Both the position numbers and the translations under genes were made by a program. A stretch of DNA of 36,827 bases from Gryganskiella cystojenkinii (Eukaryota; Mortierellomycota; Mortierellomycetes; Mortierellales; Mortierellaceae): assembly GCA_015852425.1 (NCBI GenBank), contig JAAAIG010000235.1:3438-40264 (forward strand). Reading direction: 5' to 3'. Positions 33,006 to 36,827 of this stretch are shown here, piece by piece. The stretch's first letter is position 1. Each line of letters opens with the position of its first letter. The notes beneath the pieces were generated by a model. The model saw nothing but the letters and a program-made list of their open reading frames with translations. It made no database searches and was not told the DNA's origin.

Positions 33006-34641
33006 ATGACTAACTGGGCCCACGTCAAGGTAACAACTACTGTTCATACAGAGACTCACCTGCATTCGTTGGTCATGCACAGAATCTCTTTCTTTCATTC
33101 TCGCCATTCAATCCGAGCATGTCCTCAACGTCTTTTTGTTCTCTTGTTGTCTTCCTCTAGATCCCCGCTACCCCCACCCCCAACTTGATCATCGTCAACA
33201 ACATCAGCGCCGCTGCCTCCGAGAAAACTGGTAAGCATAGGCAATAAGAGACTGAAAAAACACAATGCCAGGGGTTTCAAGGTTATGACGTGATCACTCA
33301 CTCTTACTTTTCTTCTGTTTCTAGTCAAAGACTTCTTCTTGTTCTGCGGAAAGATCCAGGAGTTCGAGCTCCAGAAGTATGTGTGTGTCTTTTCTTTCAA
33401 GGACAGGATATAACAACCGGACGACGCTGTTTCATCAAAGAGGAAGGATTTTGGAGAAGAACAATGGAAACTGACCCTTTTTGATTGTCTTATGACTTGT
33501 GCGTGCTTTTTTTTTAGGGAAGGCGATCGTCAGACTGCTCTCGTTCACTTCGAGCGTGGTAAGTAACATGCTTTCTTTCGGTTTCCTCTGTTCTTTCTTT
33601 GTTTACACAGCTTTGACGTCTCGGCGTCATCACGCTTTTTTTTTATGTGCGAAAAAATCCGTTCCCCTTATTTTTTTCCGTTTCTGTCGCGACCAGAATT
33701 TTTTTTGATTCCACTTTTTCCCTTTTTTTCCCACCATGGTTGCCATGCAATGGGAGATGGGAGTGTATTTTCGCACCTGCATATCACATCCCCCCTTTGT
33801 GCTTTTTGTGCTTTGTCAGGACGCAAAGCATAATCCCAACAAACAAAACAAACCCACAAGAGTGTCTCAGCTTTGATAGCGTGTTTCTAACAGTTATTAT
33901 CTCTTCCTATGCTACTGCTATCGGTGCCCTATAATAGAATCCGCTGCCAAGACCGCCTGCATGTTGACCAACGCCATGATTGTCGATTCTCAGATCACGG
34001 TCAAGCCCTACTTTGAGGAATCCGCTGCCGAGGCTGCTTCTGAACACATCCCTCAGGAGAACAAGCCCAAGGTCACGGTCCTGGCCGAGATTCTCGCTGC
34101 CGGTTACGGTATCCACGATACCATCATTGAGAAGGGCGTCGAAATCGATACCAAGTATGGACTCGCTTCCAAGATCCAGGCCTATGTCGAGGCTGCCAAG
34201 GCTCAGGCTCAGGCCCTTGACGAGAAGTACCATGTCACAGCCAAGGCTCAGGAACTTGATTCCAAGTACCATGTTCAGGACCGTGTCAATGCTGCTGTCG
34301 GACAGGGCATCGATTACAGCAACCAGGTATGTGTCCTTGTCGTCGTTTTTTGAGAAAGGGCTTGTTGTGAGCGAAAAAGAAATGGCTTACGAAAAGTATG
34401 GTGCTTTTTTTCTCCTAACCTTGTTTCTATTTTTTGTTTTTTTTCTTTTCTTTTTTTTTCTCTCTTCTGCAAACAGGCTCTCCAGACCGCCCCTGGCCAG
34501 AAGGTCGCCGGTGTTGCTACCCAGCTCAAGGAGCAGATTGCTGCTGTTCACTACGAGGCTCGTCGTCTTGCCGATGAGAAGAAGGCCAAGACTTCTCCCG
34601 TCGCTGGTTCGTCCGAACCCGCTGCTGAGAAGACCGCGTAA
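33006..34641 (+). CDS. Vip1-type RRM protein
   Basis: Exons 33006-33029, 33161-33230, 33325-33376, 33518-33558, 33938-34326, 34477-34641; 741 nt, 246 aa, all phases consistent. Residues ~14-90 form one RRM: LIIVNNISAAASEKTVKDFF (RNP2-like strand and helix), then FCGKIQEFELQKEGDRQTAL with HFERESAAKTA. The rest resembles fission-yeast Vip1: ILAAGYGIHDTIIEKGVEID, repeats of EKYHVTAKAQ/SKYHVQD, and VHYEARRLADEKK near the end. RNP1 is atypical (no GFGFVxF), as in that family. It probably binds RNA or acts as an abundant cytoplasmic protein of uncertain role. The tiny first exon (24 nt) fixes the start. It is convergent with the second kelch-type gene. Confidence 0.9.
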
Positions 34642-34750
34642 TTGCCTTTTAATCTTTTTTTTACCCTCAAGCCTTACCTTGAACAATTCAATTAGCTTTT
34701 TTCTCCATGTATGATAACTTTTCTTTCCTTCACCGCCCTTCATTTATCTC

Positions 34751-34756
34751 AATAAA
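34751..34756 (+). terminator. Poly(A) signal of the Vip1-like gene
   Basis: AATAAA 110 nt after the stop, followed by a CAA repeat (AACAACAACAAC) in the 283-bp convergent interval. Confidence 0.6.
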
Positions 34757-34924
34757 ACAACAACAACAACAGTAACGACCATTGCGAATCCACCATTGAC
34801 CAAGAAATAGGGAACACGAAAGTTTTAATTACAACAGGCAAAATAAGAGACATAGATAAGAATATGGAAGATATAAGAAAATGGTATGGGGAAGTGGATA
34901 GATTCGTCTATTATAAGATCAGGT

Positions 34925-36411
34925 CTACTTCCTCTCGTCCATCACCGTATGAGGCCCCTTGGGTTCTGACGAGGTCTGAGATTCGATCATTCTTGCGATA
35001 TCATCTAAATCCCGCATCATCCGAGGATCTCTATAAGGAGACATCGTCTGAGGTGCGCCATGCTGTTGCTGACCTAATGGAGAGGGGTAGTGTTGTTGTG
35101 GGGACATGCTCTGAGCCTGCTGAGCAAAATATCCACTGGTTACTGAACTTCCTGGCAGTGATGATCCGTCTTCAGCCGTGGGTGTACGAGGGCTGTTGGC
35201 AGCGTCTGCAACGGCAGCTGCGGCAGCTGCAGAGAAGGACGATGCTGCTGTTGACAACGGATGAGCAGCTGGTGTACCAATGATAGTCGAGTATGCGCCA
35301 AATGGTCGATTCGAGGTCAACGGAGGATACAACCCTTGACCATCCAAATCCTTGTTCGTATAAATGACCTGTGTCTGCACACCGGGTGAAGACCTCTCGA
35401 TTCTGGCTTCGTGTTCGGGAACGCTTTGTGGGTTGAGGTATCCGCGCTGGGGAGAGTTGGCGGCGGCATAGGTGGAGCTAGGTGGAGGAATGTAAGTCGA
35501 GGCCGGACTACGAGCTATTCCCTGGGGATTCAGCATTCCTGCAGAAGTGCCGGAAGAGATATGTGCTGTCTCAAGTTTCAGGTTGACCTCCTGCGAGTTG
35601 GAGGGCGAAGAAACAACACTTCGGTAAATGACAGGGCTTTCAGCTTGAGAGTGTCCTGAAGATGTGACCTTGTCCTCGGCTTGGAACATGGCCGCAGCAA
35701 GAGCATCGTCGTCTCCTTTGGTTATTGGTAGGTCCTTGTTGGATCCCGACTTGACAAAGTAACCGCCGAATTTACTGCCGGGTAGTTGTGAAGGTTTGGT
35801 GGAGATGGGCAGGTCGGGTGGTGGTGCGGGATAGAGTGGGAGAGTGGTCATAGCGGCGCTGCTCAGTGGCGCAGTCGATATCGAAGGCGATCCTTGTTGT
35901 TGAAGAACCTGGGCGCGCAGTGAGATAGGTGAGCCTTGCCCAGCTCCAGCAGAAGCTGCGATCGGCGACCCGGAGCCAACATCATCATTACCATCGTCGA
36001 CTTTCTTTTCTGAAACTGGGGGTTGTTGGTGATAACTGTGGATCGAGGATTTGTCCAAGCCTTGCTGGCTCCGTCTTCGGTAAAACACAAATCCGGCGAT
36101 ACCCAACAAGGCGAGCACGACGCCGGCACCGATGCCGCCTTTAGCGCCTCCAGAAAGACCGGATGAGGCGCCTGAATCTTTACCATTGCCAGGGTCTGTC
36201 GTGGTATTATTGTTGTTATTGGTGCCATTGGTGCCATTGGTGCCATTGTTGCCAGTGGTACCGTTGTTGCCGCTCGGGATTGTGGTTGGGGGTGTCCAGA
36301 TTTGCGACACAGGAGCTCCGGTGTAATCGGTCTTCCAGGTCCACTTGTTTGTATCGATGACGGCCATGACAGGGGAGACATAAGACGAGACATTGTTGAC
36401 CTTGATAAAGC
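34925..36411 (-). CDS. Kelch-type single-pass membrane protein, 3' part (5' end outside window)
   Basis: The last coding exon runs from a splice acceptor (TGCGTAG|GC) at 36412 to the TAG at 34925, 494 aa. It begins with the end of a propeller blade (VMAVIDTNKWTWKTDYTGAP), then an Asn/Gly/Thr stalk with NGT sequon repeats, a glycine-rich membrane helix (GIGAGVVLALLGIAGFVFYR) and a long Ser/Pro/Gln-rich cytoplasmic tail. The architecture matches the kelch protein at 27396-29582, but the tails are not alike. The open frame continues upstream of the acceptor to 36682 without kelch-like sequence; that part is interpreted as intron. Earlier exons probably lie beyond 36827. Confidence 0.75.
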
Positions 36412-36827
36412 CTACGCAATTGCAATGGTCAGAAAAGGGAGCAAAAATTAGTGTCTTTTCATCGATGGTGAGCCTTAAATAGTGAGAAGTGGCAAAAAAA
36501 AAAAAAAAAAGGCTGGAGCATAACCCAATGCTAATGCAAAATAGAAAAAAAATTGGCTCTGAGACAAAAAAGACGCCGTTGGGTTCAGGGGTAGCTTGGC
36601 GATTTGCCGGATTGTCGGATTGTCGGCGTGTCTGCTGTCTGAGCGTCAACTCTATGGCAACTGCATTTCTTTTGTTCGTCAAAATGGCTCACACTAGAGA
36701 AACTAGCTTCAATCTTTGACTCTCTTTTCTGACCAGGTAATCACTGTCCCCCCCCTCACCCCCTCCGCTGGTTCTCCCCTCGTAACCTTCATTGCTGCAT
36801 TATTTGCCCGCTTCCAATGCATACAGC
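36412..36827 (-). other. Probable intron/upstream part of the second kelch-type gene
   Basis: It has poly-A/T runs, a polypyrimidine tract (TTTTTTTTGCCAC on the minus strand) before the acceptor, and no kelch-like coding sequence in any frame. The donor of this intron cannot be placed with confidence before the window ends. Confidence 0.35.

Overview
The window is nuclear DNA of a filamentous fungus. The genes carry many short GT-AG introns with CTAAC/CTTAAC-like branch sites, the promoters are C/T-rich, and there are no operons or ribosome binding sites. The gene set (long single-pass kelch receptors, a BTG/Tob protein, a large OSGIN-type oxidoreductase, a lectin-like/carboxylesterase fusion) suggests an early-diverging fungus of the Mortierella type (Mucoromycota/Mortierellomycota). 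That placement is inference from gene content, not from a marker gene. A run of ten N at 18125-18134 is an assembly gap.

Layout, left to right: (1) 141-2840, minus: secreted carboxylesterase with an N-terminal C-type-lectin-like domain, including a probable GC-AG intron. (2) 2841-4462: poorly resolved stretch with a 39-bp tandem duplication, a possible small plus-strand gene and a frame-broken Gln-rich reading frame. (3) 4463-9823, minus: protein of about 1645 residues with histone-fold-like helices at the N terminus and a very long disordered polyQ/acidic tail. (4) 9824-12590: gene-poor, microsatellite-rich. (5) 12920-14311, minus: BTG/Tob (APRO) protein. (6) 15768-17934, plus: CDP-alcohol phosphotransferase (choline/ethanolamine phosphotransferase), divergent from BTG. 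(7) 18732-19019, minus: small secreted protein with six cysteines in mirror-symmetric spacing. (8) 20033-24957, plus: OSGIN-like FAD/NAD(P)-binding protein of about 1205 residues. (9) 25217-27134, minus: mitochondrial acetylornithine aminotransferase (ARG8), with a perfect Gcn4-type site upstream. (10) 27396-29582, minus: kelch-propeller single-pass membrane protein. (11) 29583-33005: gene-poor. (12) 33006-34641, plus: Vip1-type RRM protein. (13) 34925 to about 36411, minus: 3' part of a second kelch-type membrane protein whose 5' end lies beyond the window.

The genes are not an obvious pathway cluster; they look like ordinary eukaryotic neighbours in mixed orientations. Possible functional links are limited: ARG8 belongs to mitochondrial arginine/ornithine synthesis, the CDP-alcohol phosphotransferase to the Kennedy pathway, and the two kelch membrane proteins plus the two secreted products to the cell surface. 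I rebuilt the intron-exon structures by hand from splice sites and phase. Every main model closes to a multiple of three, but no transcript data were available. I found no virus, transposon, CRISPR array, tRNA or rRNA gene.
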